From Nitrospira sp. (GTDB taxonomy: Bacteria > Nitrospirota > Nitrospiria > Nitrospirales > Nitrospiraceae), in contig JALDRG010000005.1 of the NCBI GenBank assembly GCA_031315995.1, positions 62,001-126,000 of the forward strand: 64,000 nt of DNA. The letters run 5' to 3'. A program made the translations under genes and the position numbers. Shown in pieces: positions 45,133 through 54,163 of this stretch (position 1 is the stretch's first letter; every line of letters starts with the position of its first letter). The notes beneath the pieces were generated by a model. That model did no database searches and was not told where the DNA came from. It saw nothing but the letters and a program-made list of their open reading frames with translations.

Positions 45133-45894
45133 ATGGCGCAGGAAAAAATTCTCATCGTCGATGATGAAGTGGTCGTGGCGGAAGACATCAGACGCCAGTT
45201 GCGCGCGCTCGGCTATTTCGTGGTGGGGGTAGTGGCGTCAGGGAGTGAGGCGGTGCGACTGGCCGAGGAACACCGGCCTGATTTGGTCCTGATGGATATC
45301 AAGCTGAAGGGGCCGATGGATGGAATTGATACGGCACGGACCATCCAATCTCAATATGGTACGCCCGTGATTTACCTCACGGCCTTTTCGGATGAGGAGA
45401 CCCTGGCGCGAGCGAGAGAAACGCTGCCGCTCGCCTATTTGATCAAGCCGTTTGTGAGCAGCGATTTGCGCGCGGCGTTGGAGCTGGCGCTTTTTCGGCA
45501 TCGCGTGTCGCGCATTGCCGAACAGCGCGGACGATGGTTGGATGCGGTGGTTCAGTCGATGGAAGATGCCGTTGTGACGGTCGATCAGCAAGGACGAGTG
45601 ACCATGCTCAATCCGGCGGCCGAAGGACTGACCGGGTGGGAGCAGCGTGATGCCCTCGGAAAGGCGATTCAAGAGGTGATGGTTGTGTTGGACGCGGAGA
45701 GCCGAAGGCCCGTGCTGAATCCGGCCCTGCACGTCTGGCGCAAGGGGAACGCATCGGATCTTGGCGCGCGACCGTTCCTGCTCATCAGTCGCCACGGGCA
45801 CGAGCACCGGATCAGCGACAGTGCGGCCATGATTCATGATGAGCGGGGAAACCCGTCCGGAGTCGTGCTAGTCTTTCGCCCCACCGCAACATAG
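45133..45894 (+). CDS. Response regulator with C-terminal PAS domain
   Basis: A 253-residue cytoplasmic protein. The receiver domain (about 1-120) has ILIVDDE, the phosphoacceptor Asp in VLMDIKLKGPMDG, and LTAFSDEE and LIKPF near the end. A PAS domain (about 135-250) begins DAVVQSMEDAVVTVDQQGRVTMLNPAAEGLTGW. There is no kinase, cyclase or DNA-binding domain, although this receiver-PAS layout usually precedes a histidine kinase. It may be a truncated hybrid or a signalling adaptor. ATG at 45133 (MAQEKILIVDDE) is preferred over TTG at 45115. Confidence 0.88.
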   Translation: MAQEKILIVDDEVVVAEDIRRQLRALGYFVVGVVASGSEAVRLAEEHRPDLVLMDIKLKGPMDGIDTARTIQSQYGTPVIYLTAFSDEETLARARETLPLAYLIKPFVSSDLRAALELALFRHRVSRIAEQRGRWLDAVVQSMEDAVVTVDQQGRVTMLNPAAEGLTGWEQRDALGKAIQEVMVVLDAESRRPVLNPALHVWRKGNASDLGARPFLLISRHGHEHRISDSAAMIHDERGNPSGVVLVFRPTAT

Positions 45895-46157
45895 CGGTTC
45901 ACGCGCCTGTCGTCCGCCTCGGTTTCGTCATCGGGGCATCGTATTCGCTGGTTCCTGCCACTGACCGTCCACTCGCACTACAGGCGGTCAATCAGTATAC
46001 TTCGCATATGGCCCAAGGCCCGGCGATCGATGCCGATCGTCGATTCGTTGTGGCGGATAGAAGAGATGGAGCCACTCATGCCTATCAGTGCTGCTGTCCG
46101 GGCGCTGCGATGGGATCAAGAGCACGACGCCATACAGTGCTCGAGCTCCACTCGTAC

Positions 46158-46766
46158 ATGGTGATGCACAGGCTACGACTCGTCATGGCACTGCTTCCGT
46201 TGGTGTCGAGCAGCCTGACTGTCCTCGGTACCGATCCTGCCAACATTGCGACGGCAGAAGAGGTCGGTTCAGACCATTTACTCCGAGACCTCGTTGTGCG
46301 GCCTGATCCGGACGGCGGGGTGCGGGCGACTGCCACGCTGTTGTTCCCCGGCGGTCCCGCCCTGATCCACTCGATCCTCTCTGAGTACCGAAAATGGCCT
46401 GAATTGTTTGAAACGCAGATGCGAGTGGCGCAGGTCGAACAGCTGGGTGGACGCGTGCTCACGGACATCTATATTTCACATGCGCTGCTGCCCGGCGAAC
46501 AACGACTGCTCTGTGAATCGCAGGTGTTGCCCGGAGGGGGTCTCGTCACGGACCTCAAGGGGGGAGATTTCACGCGCTATCATCGGGAGTGGAAGCTGCA
46601 ACCGGCCGGTGACGGAACCCAGACGCGGGCGGAGTTCGACTTGTTGGTTGAGGTAAAGACCATCGTCCCGGATTGGTTGGTTGCGGTGGCCATGGAGCGG
46701 GAACTCACGGCCCACTTTCGACTGGTGCGAGAAAAAGCGCTCGATCTGATTATGAAGGAAAGGTGA
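46158..46766 (+). CDS. Secreted SRPBCC/START-like protein
   Basis: About 202 residues from ATG at 46158 (46164 is also possible). A signal peptide with LVMALLPLVSSSLTVLG is followed by a domain that resembles polyketide-cyclase/START (SRPBCC) proteins: HSILSEYRKWPELFE at the front, a beta-rich middle, and a long C-terminal helix with WLVAVAMERELTAHFRLVREKALD. Such folds bind hydrophobic molecules in a cavity; in the periplasm this one could carry a lipid or quinone. The frame is open from 46008, but that part is not protein-like. The end overlaps thiI by 17 bp on the other strand. Confidence 0.7.
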   Translation: MVMHRLRLVMALLPLVSSSLTVLGTDPANIATAEEVGSDHLLRDLVVRPDPDGGVRATATLLFPGGPALIHSILSEYRKWPELFETQMRVAQVEQLGGRVLTDIYISHALLPGEQRLLCESQVLPGGGLVTDLKGGDFTRYHREWKLQPAGDGTQTRAEFDLLVEVKTIVPDWLVAVAMERELTAHFRLVREKALDLIMKER

Positions 46767-47928
46767 ACGTTGAGAGCTCGGCCTTGTCCACCCCCTGCTT
46801 GACGAACGCGCTGATCTCCAGTCCCCGCTCGATGCGGAGGATATCGCTCAGCTTGGTTCTGGTGCTCGGATGGAGCGGCACGAAGAGTTTGCAGCAATCT
46901 TGATCCGGCTCGATCGACGTGGAAAAGCTTCCGAGCTGTTGTGCCTGCTCCGTGATTTCGATCTTGTCCATTCCAATCAGCGGGCGCAGGAGCGGGAGTT
47001 CCGCCGCCTCCTCCACCACCGAGAGGTTCTCCGCCGTTTGCGAGGCGACCTGCCCGAGGCTATCGCCGGTGACCAGGGCCCAGCAGCCTTCATGCCGAGC
47101 CAGTTCTTCCGCAATGCGGACCATGATTCGTCGGTACAACACGACGCGAAAAGGCGCCGGGGCATTGGCGACGATGTCGCGTTGAATCTCGCCGAACGGC
47201 ACAATGAAGAGCTGAGAATGGTATTGATAGGTCGTCAGCAGTTGGACCAACTCTTGGACCTTTTCCTCCGAGGCGCGACTAACCAGCGGGCGTCCCGAGA
47301 AATGCACGAATACCGCTTTGCAGCCGCGTTTCATCATGCGGTAGGCCGCGACGGGGGAGTCGATGCCGCCGGAAATCAGGCAGGCGACTTTACCACTGGT
47401 CCCCACCGGCATGCCGCCCGGTCCCTGGATCTTCTTTGCCGCGATATGGACCTCATGGGTGAGCAGTTCGATGTAGAGGGTGAGGTCGGGCTGTTTCAGC
47501 TTCACGATCTTTCCCGTGGCCTCGTGAAGATAGCCGCCGACTTCGCGCTCGACATCCATCGAGGTAAGCGGGAGGCGTTTATCCGCGCGTTTGGCCGTCA
47601 CACGGAATGAGCCGAAGGTGTGTTCAGACAGCTGCCGTTCCGCGACCTGCTTCACGGTCGTCAGATCCGGGGTGGTGAGGTTCAACGGCACGGATTCGGT
47701 CAGCAGAAAGTTCGACACCCCGCAGGTACGGCGTATGCGCTCGGTCACCAGATCGGGCGACACCTGGTCGGGAATCGTTACGCGGATGCGTCCTTGCAAC
47801 GACTCGACCCGCCGAATCTTCAGATCTTTCAGCGCCAAGCGGAGATTGCGGACGAGCCGTTGCTCGAAGAAATCGCGGTTGCGGCCTTTGAGGGCGAGTT
47901 CGTGGTAATGGACGATTGCGCAATGCAT
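46750..47928 (-). CDS. thiI: tRNA 4-thiouridine synthase ThiI
   Basis: A 392-residue enzyme that inserts sulfur at U8 of tRNA and can supply sulfur for thiamine synthesis. The N-terminal ferredoxin-like and THUMP domains (about 1-170) start with HYHELALKGRNRDFFEQRL. The PP-loop is LISGGIDSPVAAYRMMKRG, followed by the AANK-like catalytic core with VTGDSLGQVASQT. The C-terminal rhodanese domain of the E. coli protein is absent, as in the short ThiI form. Two palindromic repeats lie between it and trxB. Confidence 0.95.
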   Translation of the reverse strand: MHCAIVHYHELALKGRNRDFFEQRLVRNLRLALKDLKIRRVESLQGRIRVTIPDQVSPDLVTERIRRTCGVSNFLLTESVPLNLTTPDLTTVKQVAERQLSEHTFGSFRVTAKRADKRLPLTSMDVEREVGGYLHEATGKIVKLKQPDLTLYIELLTHEVHIAAKKIQGPGGMPVGTSGKVACLISGGIDSPVAAYRMMKRGCKAVFVHFSGRPLVSRASEEKVQELVQLLTTYQYHSQLFIVPFGEIQRDIVANAPAPFRVVLYRRIMVRIAEELARHEGCWALVTGDSLGQVASQTAENLSVVEEAAELPLLRPLIGMDKIEITEQAQQLGSFSTSIEPDQDCCKLFVPLHPSTRTKLSDILRIERGLEISAFVKQGVDKAELSTFTFPS

Positions 47929-47940
47929 AGGCTCGGTCGC

Positions 47941-48057
47941 TGAAAACTTCCCTCAGCGGCGTTCTCGGTCGCTTGTCCTTCCTCACGTACCGCCAGGGTA
48001 CGCTCAGTCGGCCACCCTTCCTGCGGCCTTGCTGGGAGAACGTTTGAGCGATCTCCT
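47941..48057. repeat. Palindromic intergenic repeat, copy C
   Basis: Between thiI and trxB. It opens with TGAAAA, continues with GCGGCGTTCTCGGTCGCTTG, has the central CACGTACC and GGGTACG pair, then CTGCGGCCTTGCTGGGAGAACG, and closes with TTTGAGCGATCTCCT. It has the same orientation as copies A, B and D and only a few dozen bases separate it from copy D. Confidence 0.75.
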
Positions 48058-48083
48058 TCCGGGTTAATCTCGGTATTGATTGT

Positions 48084-48213
48084 TCAAGAATCGCTCGCCG
48101 TCGATAGTCGCCCACTTCGTTCTCGGCCCGACACCATCCTTAACGTACCCCTGAAGGGACGCTTCCGGTTCTGTCTCGCCTGCTGCGTTGGACGACCATT
48201 TTGAGCATCCTGC
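48084..48213. repeat. Palindromic intergenic repeat, copy D
   Basis: The second copy between thiI and trxB. It has a CGCTCGCCGTCG arm, TTCGTTCTCGGCC, the centre TTAACGTACC with a diverged right half, CGCCTGCTGCGTTGGACGA, and closing TTTTGAGCATCCTGC. It ends 7 bp before the trxB stop codon. The tandem pair with copy C suggests local duplication or repeated insertion. Confidence 0.65.
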
Positions 48214-48220
48214 GTCGGCG

Positions 48221-49147
48221 TTAGAGGTGATGCGATGCTGATTCCAGAAAACGCTCCGCGTCGATGGCAGCCATGCAGCCGGATCCGGCGGCGGTGACGG
48301 CTTGGCGGTACTGCGTATCCTGGACATCGCCGGCGGCAAAAACGCCTGCCACGCTGGTGGCGGTTCCCTGCGTGGTGAGCACATAGCCCTTTTCATCCAT
48401 GTTGAGTTGGTCTTTGAACAGATCGGTATTGGGACGATGGCCGATGGCGACAAAGACGCCGTCGCAACTCACGTCCGATGATACGCCGGTCACGAGGTTT
48501 TTGAGTCGGGCGCCGGTCACCACGTCTTGTCCGAGGATGTCTTCGACGACGGAATTCCATGCAAACGAAATTTTTTCATTGTTCATAGCGCGGTCCTGCA
48601 TGATTTTCGAGGCCCGCAGCTTGTCGCGTCGGTGAACGACGGTCACGGCGCGTGCGAATTTCGTCAGGAAGTTGGCCTCTTCCAACGCGCTGTCGCCGCC
48701 GCCTACCACAAGGAGGTCCTTGCCGCGGAAAAAATATCCGTCACACGTGGCGCAGGTCGAGACGCCGTGTCCGATCAGCCGAGCTTCATTCGGTACGCCG
48801 AGGTGAATGGCCGACGCGCCGGTGGCTACAATCAGCGCCGCGGCCGTGACGGTCTGTTCTCCGTCGATGGTCAGTTGAAACGGCCGCTGCGTGAGGTCCA
48901 CCGCTGAGACATCGCCGGTCAAGAATACCGTGCCGAACCGTTCCGCCTGGGCGCGCATTTCCTTCATCAGTTCCGGGCCCATGATGCCCTTGGAAAACCC
49001 GGGATAGTTTTCGACCTCGGTCGTAGTCGTCAGCTGCCCGCCGGACTGCCAGCCTTCGATGAGCAACGGAGAGAGATTGGCCCGTGCGGCATAGATGGCG
49101 GCCGTGAGGCCGGCAGGACCGGAGCCGATAATGACAAGGTTATGCAT
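48221..49147 (-). CDS. trxB: Thioredoxin reductase
   Basis: A 308-residue flavoenzyme that reduces thioredoxin with NADPH. The FAD-binding [16 protein letters not shown] is at the N-terminus. The redox-active site is CATC within [13 protein letters not shown]. The NADPH-binding [10 protein letters not shown] is followed by HRRDKLRA, whose Arg residues recognise the NADPH phosphate. The second FAD motif, [10 protein letters not shown], is near the C-terminus. It lies 44 bp downstream of coaE on the same strand. It could supply electrons to the peroxiredoxin-like protein at 1437. Confidence 0.96.
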   Translation of the reverse strand: MHNLVIIGSGPAGLTAAIYAARANLSPLLIEGWQSGGQLTTTTEVENYPGFSKGIMGPELMKEMRAQAERFGTVFLTGDVSAVDLTQRPFQLTIDGEQTVTAAALIVATGASAIHLGVPNEARLIGHGVSTCATCDGYFFRGKDLLVVGGGDSALEEANFLTKFARAVTVVHRRDKLRASKIMQDRAMNNEKISFAWNSVVEDILGQDVVTGARLKNLVTGVSSDVSCDGVFVAIGHRPNTDLFKDQLNMDEKGYVLTTQGTATSVAGVFAAGDVQDTQYRQAVTAAGSGCMAAIDAERFLESASHHL

Positions 49148-49191
49148 GGTCGGATGCTAACACACCGACGCCGAGAGGGAAAAGCAGAGAT

Positions 49192-49794
49192 CTAGGCGAG
49201 GGTGCGTAGCTCACGGTAGAGCCGTTTCACCAGCGTCAGCAAGCGTGGGCGAGCTGTGGTGCCGTCGAGGAGGTAGTCCGCGGCTGCGGCTTTCTGCTGG
49301 AGGGGCATTTGACTGCGGATGCGCCTGATAGCCTCGGCACGCGTGAATCCATTGCGTTTCTTAAGGCGGGCAATTTGGGTTTCCCTGTCGGCGGTCACGA
49401 CGAGGACTTTGTCCACGCGCTTGTCGATGCCGGCTTCGAAGAGGAGCGGAACGTCGTAGATGACGACGGCGTTCGGATCCTTCCGTGCGGCTTGCCTGGT
49501 CAGTGCGAGCTGGTGCCGCGCGACGCGAGGGTGAATGATCTGTTCCAGGCGCCGCAGTTTGGCTCGGTTTCGGAAAACGATGGCCCCGAGTGTCTGGCGA
49601 TTGAGGGTGCGATCGGGGTTGAGGACGGTCTTCCCGAAGGTCTTCACGATGGCGCGCCAGGCCGGCTTGCCGGGCGTCATCACATGATGGGCCAACACAT
49701 CGGCATCGATGATGAGGGCCCCGCATCGCTCGAACATCTTCGCCACCGTGCTCTTGCCGGTGGCGACTCCGCCGGTGAGGCCCACGAGGATCAT
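49192..49794 (-). CDS. coaE: Dephospho-CoA kinase
   Basis: A 200-residue P-loop enzyme that catalyses the last step of coenzyme A synthesis. The P-loop is LTGGVATGKSTV at the start. DADVLAHHVM, HPRVARHQ, and VIYDVPLLFEAG are the family signatures, and the LID-region Arg residues lie in RLKKRNGFTRAEAIRRIRSQMP. ATG at 49794 is preferred over 49812. It is upstream of trxB in what looks like a two-gene operon. Confidence 0.95.
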   Translation of the reverse strand: MILVGLTGGVATGKSTVAKMFERCGALIIDADVLAHHVMTPGKPAWRAIVKTFGKTVLNPDRTLNRQTLGAIVFRNRAKLRRLEQIIHPRVARHQLALTRQAARKDPNAVVIYDVPLLFEAGIDKRVDKVLVVTADRETQIARLKKRNGFTRAEAIRRIRSQMPLQQKAAAADYLLDGTTARPRLLTLVKRLYRELRTLA

Positions 49795-49878
49795 AGGGCG
49801 GGAAGATACCATGGGGGACCTGTCCTCGCAACAACGCTCGATTGACTTCTCGCCATGCCCGGCGGTATGACCATTTGT

Positions 49879-50904
49879 ATGAAACAGAGGATTCTCACGA
49901 TGTTGTTGGCGGGCCTAACGGTCGGCGCGATGACCCTGTCTGTTACCCAGGCCGAGCCGCCGGTGAACGCCGAACGACAGCCCTTGGTCGTCGCATTAGA
50001 CGGGTCAGGCCAATACGGTTCCATTCAGGAGGCAGTGGATGCCGCCAAGAAGGGTGACACTGTTCTCATCCGGCCCGGCGCCTACGCCGAGGATGTGACC
50101 ATTCACAGCAAGGAAAACGTCCGCCTGATCGGAGCAGGGATGGATCAGGTGACGATCTTGGGTCGTGAAAAAGTCGGGGTGTTCCATGTCGGGAAGTGGC
50201 CCTATGGAGCGACCAACATCGAGATCTCCGGCATCACGATCAATGAACATGGTGGGCACGCGATGGGGATGTTCAATGGCCGTGGCATTGTGCTCCACCA
50301 TGTGCGGGTCAAAGGGATGTTGTTCACGCAGCAGGTGGAGGATGTGCGTATCGAGGAATGCATCATCGGCGGCAGTGAAACCACCGGCGTCCAATTCGCC
50401 AATTCGCAGGCGGTCCTGCGAGGCAATTTCATTCATGACAATGATCATGGAGTCAGTGTCGCAGGCAAATCCACGGTGCGACTCGAACGGAACGTCATTA
50501 CCAGGAGTCTGTTCGAGGCCGTGATCGTCAATGACCAATCACGTGCGACATTGATCGGCAATACCTTCGTGAAAAACGGCGGCGGCGCGGCCTTTCTCGG
50601 CACGTCGCAAAATGAAGCCTCGGGGAACATCGTCAGCCTCAATGCCTATGGGTTTGTTGTGGCGCCATCCAGCCGGGTGCTCTTATCCTACAATGCCATG
50701 CAGAACTCCGGATCCAACTATCTCCGGTCCGGAACCCCCAACCAGCCGGCTCCCGAGTTGAAGCCTGATTCGGATTTGACGGTGGATCCTCGGTTCGTTG
50801 ACACTGCGAGGGATGACTTCAGGCTTCGCGCCGATACCGCCTTGGTCAAAATCGGTGAATTTTCCTACCTCGGGGCGTTACCCCCTCTGGTCGAATCACA
50901 CTGA
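49879..50904 (+). CDS. Secreted right-handed beta-helix (NosD-like) protein
   Basis: A 341-residue protein with a signal peptide (about 1-25, ending TQAE). The mature part begins GQYGSIQEAVDAAKKGDTVLIRPGAYAEDVTI, the usual entry of pectate-lyase-like or NosD-like helices. Repeated strands follow with Asn ladders, such as VSVAGKSTVRLERNVITRS and LIGNTFVKNGGGAAFLGTSQNEASGNIV. It may bind or cleave a polysaccharide or act in copper-site assembly as NosD does; neither is proven. ATG at 49879 starts the signal peptide. It is divergent from coaE. Confidence 0.85.
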   Translation: MKQRILTMLLAGLTVGAMTLSVTQAEPPVNAERQPLVVALDGSGQYGSIQEAVDAAKKGDTVLIRPGAYAEDVTIHSKENVRLIGAGMDQVTILGREKVGVFHVGKWPYGATNIEISGITINEHGGHAMGMFNGRGIVLHHVRVKGMLFTQQVEDVRIEECIIGGSETTGVQFANSQAVLRGNFIHDNDHGVSVAGKSTVRLERNVITRSLFEAVIVNDQSRATLIGNTFVKNGGGAAFLGTSQNEASGNIVSLNAYGFVVAPSSRVLLSYNAMQNSGSNYLRSGTPNQPAPELKPDSDLTVDPRFVDTARDDFRLRADTALVKIGEFSYLGALPPLVESH

Positions 50905-51061
50905 ATTCCTATAGTAAAGCGGCAACAAATTAAGAGGTTAGCCCGCTCGCCTGGCCGAGTGAGTCCCTGTGCTATGCTTCATTGTGGGCAGAGGATGCAG
51001 GCTTCACCGGTGTGGCTCAAGAATTGCTGCACTACCACCGACAAGGGATTGGAGGTAACAC

Positions 51062-51247
51062 GTGGCCAGTTTTCGATTCGATCTGGAAAAGCGGTGTACC
51101 GATGGGATTCCCAACCTCGCGGAGGTGGAATCCGGCAAACTGCTCGGAGCGATATTGCCGATGTCGGAGCAGGCGCAACTCCAGTTGCGGGACAGCATCG
51201 AGGTCATTGACTACCTCATGAACCAAGAGAGCGTGGTCTGGAGCTAG
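51062..51247 (+). CDS. Small conserved-looking hypothetical protein
   Basis: A 61-residue protein from GTG at 51062, with a very good Shine-Dalgarno sequence GGAGGT at 51051-51056, 5 nt upstream. The middle, LAEVESGKLLGAILPMSEQAQLQLRDSIEVIDYLMNQ in part, looks like a two-helix protein with acidic character. There is no signal peptide or membrane segment. I do not recognise the family. Other frames across the same stretch are open but have no ribosome-binding site. Confidence 0.6.
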   Translation: MASFRFDLEKRCTDGIPNLAEVESGKLLGAILPMSEQAQLQLRDSIEVIDYLMNQESVVWS

Positions 51248-51473
51248 GGCCTGTGCCCTCTCGCTGAGCGTTCCTTCCCCTTTTTCCCTCGTCCCGATTC
51301 CCTTTCATATTGTCTCGCTGGACCTTGTAGGTATTGGTTTGCCTATCGGGCTCCGGTTGCGTATTGCGGAAGCTGTCCTGTTCCTCGCCTGACGATCTCG
51401 AATCTCAGTTGAATCTTTTTCAGGCCCGGTGCATGCTGGCGCCTGCCGCGTCCAGGATGGGAGGCTCTGTTCT

Positions 51474-54149
51474 ATGTCGAGATCGCCGGAAGAAAAGGCT
51501 GCACGGTCGTCGTCGGCCGAGCAGCAGCGTCTAGATGAAGACGAACTGCGCCGGAAGCACTGGAAGCGCTGGGGGCCATATATCAGCGAGCGGGCGTGGG
51601 GGACGGTCCGCGAGGACTATAGCCCTCACGGAACGGCTTGGGAAACGGTTTCCCACGACCATGCCCGCTCGAAAGCCTACCGCTGGAATGAAGACGGATT
51701 GGCCGGGATCTGTGACCGGCATCAGTTCGTGTGTCTTGCGCTGGCCCTCTGGAACGGGCGAGATCCGATTCTCAAAGAACGGATGTTCGGTCTCACGGGA
51801 AATGAAGGAAATCACGGAGAGGACCCCAAGGAATACTATTTTTACCTCGACTCCACACCCACCCATTCCTACATGAAATTCCTCTACAAGTATCCGCAGG
51901 CGACGTTTCCTTACGCGCAACTCATTGAAGAAAATCGCCGCCGTGGCCGGACCGACCCGGAATTCGAATTGCTCGACACGGGAGTCTTCGACGACGACCG
52001 ATACTTTGATGTGGGCGTCGAATATGCCAAGGCCTCGCCGGAGGATCTGCTCATGCGGATCCAGGTCGTCAATCGCGGACCGGATCCGGCGCCGTTGACG
52101 GTGCTGCCGACCATCTGGTTCCGCAACACCTGGTCATGGGGGCTCGATGTGCGCCGTCCGCGGATGCGGAAAGGCGAATCGACGTCGGCGGCCAGTGCGC
52201 TCGAGTTCGACCATGAGCATTATGGCCGAAGACGGCTGCTCTGCGAGGGAGGCCCCGACCTGCTGTTCACTGAAAATGAAACCAATACGCGGCGGCTCTA
52301 TGGCGACGTGGATGGTGCGCGATACGTGAAAGACGGAATCAATGACTACGTCGTGCAGGGCGACAAGGGCGCGGTCAATCCTGACGGGATCGGATCGAAG
52401 GCGGCGGCGCACTATGTCGTCTCCGCGCTCCCCGGGCGGCCGGTGACGATTCGAGTACGGTTCACGAACGGGTCCGCCCAGGGTGCTCTTGATCCGCAGG
52501 CGTTTGATGCGGTTATTGCCATTCGCCTCAAGGAAGCGGATGAGTTTTATGCCGCCCTGGCTCCTCCGGACCTCTCAGCGGATGCGCGACTCGTGCAGCG
52601 GCAAGCCTTTGCCGGACTGCTCTGGAGCAAACAGTTCTATCACTATGACGTCGATCGCTGGCTCAAGGGCGATCCGGCGGGACCGGAACCTCCGCATGAA
52701 CGGTTGCACGGCAGAAACGCCGACTGGACGCATCTCTACAATGCCGACGTCATTTCCATGCCCGACAAATGGGAATATCCCTGGTACGCGGCCTGGGACC
52801 TCGCGTTTCACTGTCTGCCGATCGCGTTAGTCGATTCGCGATTTGCCAAGGATCAGCTCGTCCTCATGCTGCGTGAATGGTACATGCATCCTAACGGGCA
52901 GATTCCCGCCTACGAATGGGCTTTGGGCGATGTGAATCCGCCGGTGCATGCCTGGGCGGCCTGGCGGGTGTACAAGATCGAGAAGAAACGCAAAGGCGTC
53001 GGTGACCGCCTATTTCTTGAGCGGGTCTTTCACAAGCTCCTGCTGAATTTTACCTGGTGGGTGAATCGTAAAGACGCCGACGGGAAGAATATTTTTCAGG
53101 GCGGATTTCTGGGGCTGGACAACATCGGCGTCTTTGATCGCAGCAAGCCGCTTCCCACCGGCGGACAGATCGAACAATCCGATGCGACGAGCTGGATGGG
53201 GATGTACTGTCTGAACATGTTATCCATCGCGCTTGAGCTCGCGCGCGAGGATCGAGCGTATGAAGATGTCGCCAGCAAGTTCTTCGAGCATTTTGTCTAT
53301 ATCTGCCGGGCGATGAACAACATCGGGGACGCAAAGATCGAGCTTTGGGACAAGGACGATGGGTTTTTTTACGATGTGTTGCACCTGCCGGACGGCAAGA
53401 ACTTTCCCATGAAGGTGCGGTCGATGGTCGGACTGATTCCGTTGTTTGCGGTGGAAACGTTGGACTCCGAACTCATCGATCAGCTGCCGCGGTTCAAGCA
53501 CCGGATGCAATGGTTCATCGAAAATAGGCCGGATTTCAGTCTACACATTGAGACCCAGTCGCAGGATGGCGAGGTGCGCCGGTTCTTGTCGCTCGTCAAC
53601 CGTCATCGATTGATCAAAGTTCTGCGCTACATGTTGGATGAGAATGAGTTCTTGTCGCCGCACGGCGTGCGGGCCCTCTCTCGCTATCACAAGGACCATC
53701 CCTACGTGTTCTCGATGAGGGGCATGCACCAGCGCGTCGAGTACCAGCCGGCGGAATCGGCGAACGGTCTGTTTGGGGGCAATTCAAATTGGCGGGGACC
53801 CGTCTGGTTTCCTGTGAATTATCTCCTCATCGAATCCCTCCAGAAGTTTCACTACTATTTGGGTGACACGTTTATGGTCGAGTATCCGACGGGATCCGGG
53901 CAGAAACGCACGCTCGCCGAAATCGCGGCCGAGTTATCCCGGCGCCTCACACATACATTCCTGCGGGGATCGGATGGCCGTCGTCCGGTCTATGGCGGGA
54001 CGACGAAGTTTCAACAGGACCCGCACTGGCGCGATCTCATCCTGTTCTATGAATATTTCCATGGCGACGACGGCGCCGGTATCGGCGCGAGCCACCAAAC
54101 CGGTTGGACCGGATTGGTCGCCAAGTTGATTCAACAGTCGGGCGAGTGA
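51474..54149 (+). CDS. GH63-like glucosidase
   Basis: An 891-residue protein without a signal peptide. It resembles the large bacterial MGH1/GH63-type glucosidases: an N-terminal beta-sandwich region (about 1-330, with [16 protein letters not shown] and [22 protein letters not shown]), and an (alpha/alpha)6 barrel (about 350-890, with [36 protein letters not shown], and a late [18 protein letters not shown]). In GH63 the acid and base are Asp and Glu residues in segments like AWDLAF and NWRGPVW. It probably hydrolyses glucosides or glucosylglycerate-type solutes. It is 14 bp upstream of the debranching enzyme gene and probably cotranscribed. The upstream frame start at 51429 is less likely. 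Confidence 0.85.
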   Translation: MSRSPEEKAARSSSAEQQRLDEDELRRKHWKRWGPYISERAWGTVREDYSPHGTAWETVSHDHARSKAYRWNEDGLAGICDRHQFVCLALALWNGRDPILKERMFGLTGNEGNHGEDPKEYYFYLDSTPTHSYMKFLYKYPQATFPYAQLIEENRRRGRTDPEFELLDTGVFDDDRYFDVGVEYAKASPEDLLMRIQVVNRGPDPAPLTVLPTIWFRNTWSWGLDVRRPRMRKGESTSAASALEFDHEHYGRRRLLCEGGPDLLFTENETNTRRLYGDVDGARYVKDGINDYVVQGDKGAVNPDGIGSKAAAHYVVSALPGRPVTIRVRFTNGSAQGALDPQAFDAVIAIRLKEADEFYAALAPPDLSADARLVQRQAFAGLLWSKQFYHYDVDRWLKGDPAGPEPPHERLHGRNADWTHLYNADVISMPDKWEYPWYAAWDLAFHCLPIALVDSRFAKDQLVLMLREWYMHPNGQIPAYEWALGDVNPPVHAWAAWRVYKIEKKRKGVGDRLFLERVFHKLLLNFTWWVNRKDADGKNIFQGGFLGLDNIGVFDRSKPLPTGGQIEQSDATSWMGMYCLNMLSIALELAREDRAYEDVASKFFEHFVYICRAMNNIGDAKIELWDKDDGFFYDVLHLPDGKNFPMKVRSMVGLIPLFAVETLDSELIDQLPRFKHRMQWFIENRPDFSLHIETQSQDGEVRRFLSLVNRHRLIKVLRYMLDENEFLSPHGVRALSRYHKDHPYVFSMRGMHQRVEYQPAESANGLFGGNSNWRGPVWFPVNYLLIESLQKFHYYLGDTFMVEYPTGSGQKRTLAEIAAELSRRLTHTFLRGSDGRRPVYGGTTKFQQDPHWRDLILFYEYFHGDDGAGIGASHQTGWTGLVAKLIQQSGE

Positions 54150-54163
54150 GTCGGAGAAACGGG

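Noticed and set aside
46870..47610. A 246-codon plus-strand frame inside thiI
   Set aside because: It is antisense to a clear PP-loop/THUMP protein and has no start signal.
48064..48453. A 129-codon minus-strand frame at the end of trxB
   Set aside because: It overlaps trxB and the repeat copies C/D in another phase and shows no protein features.
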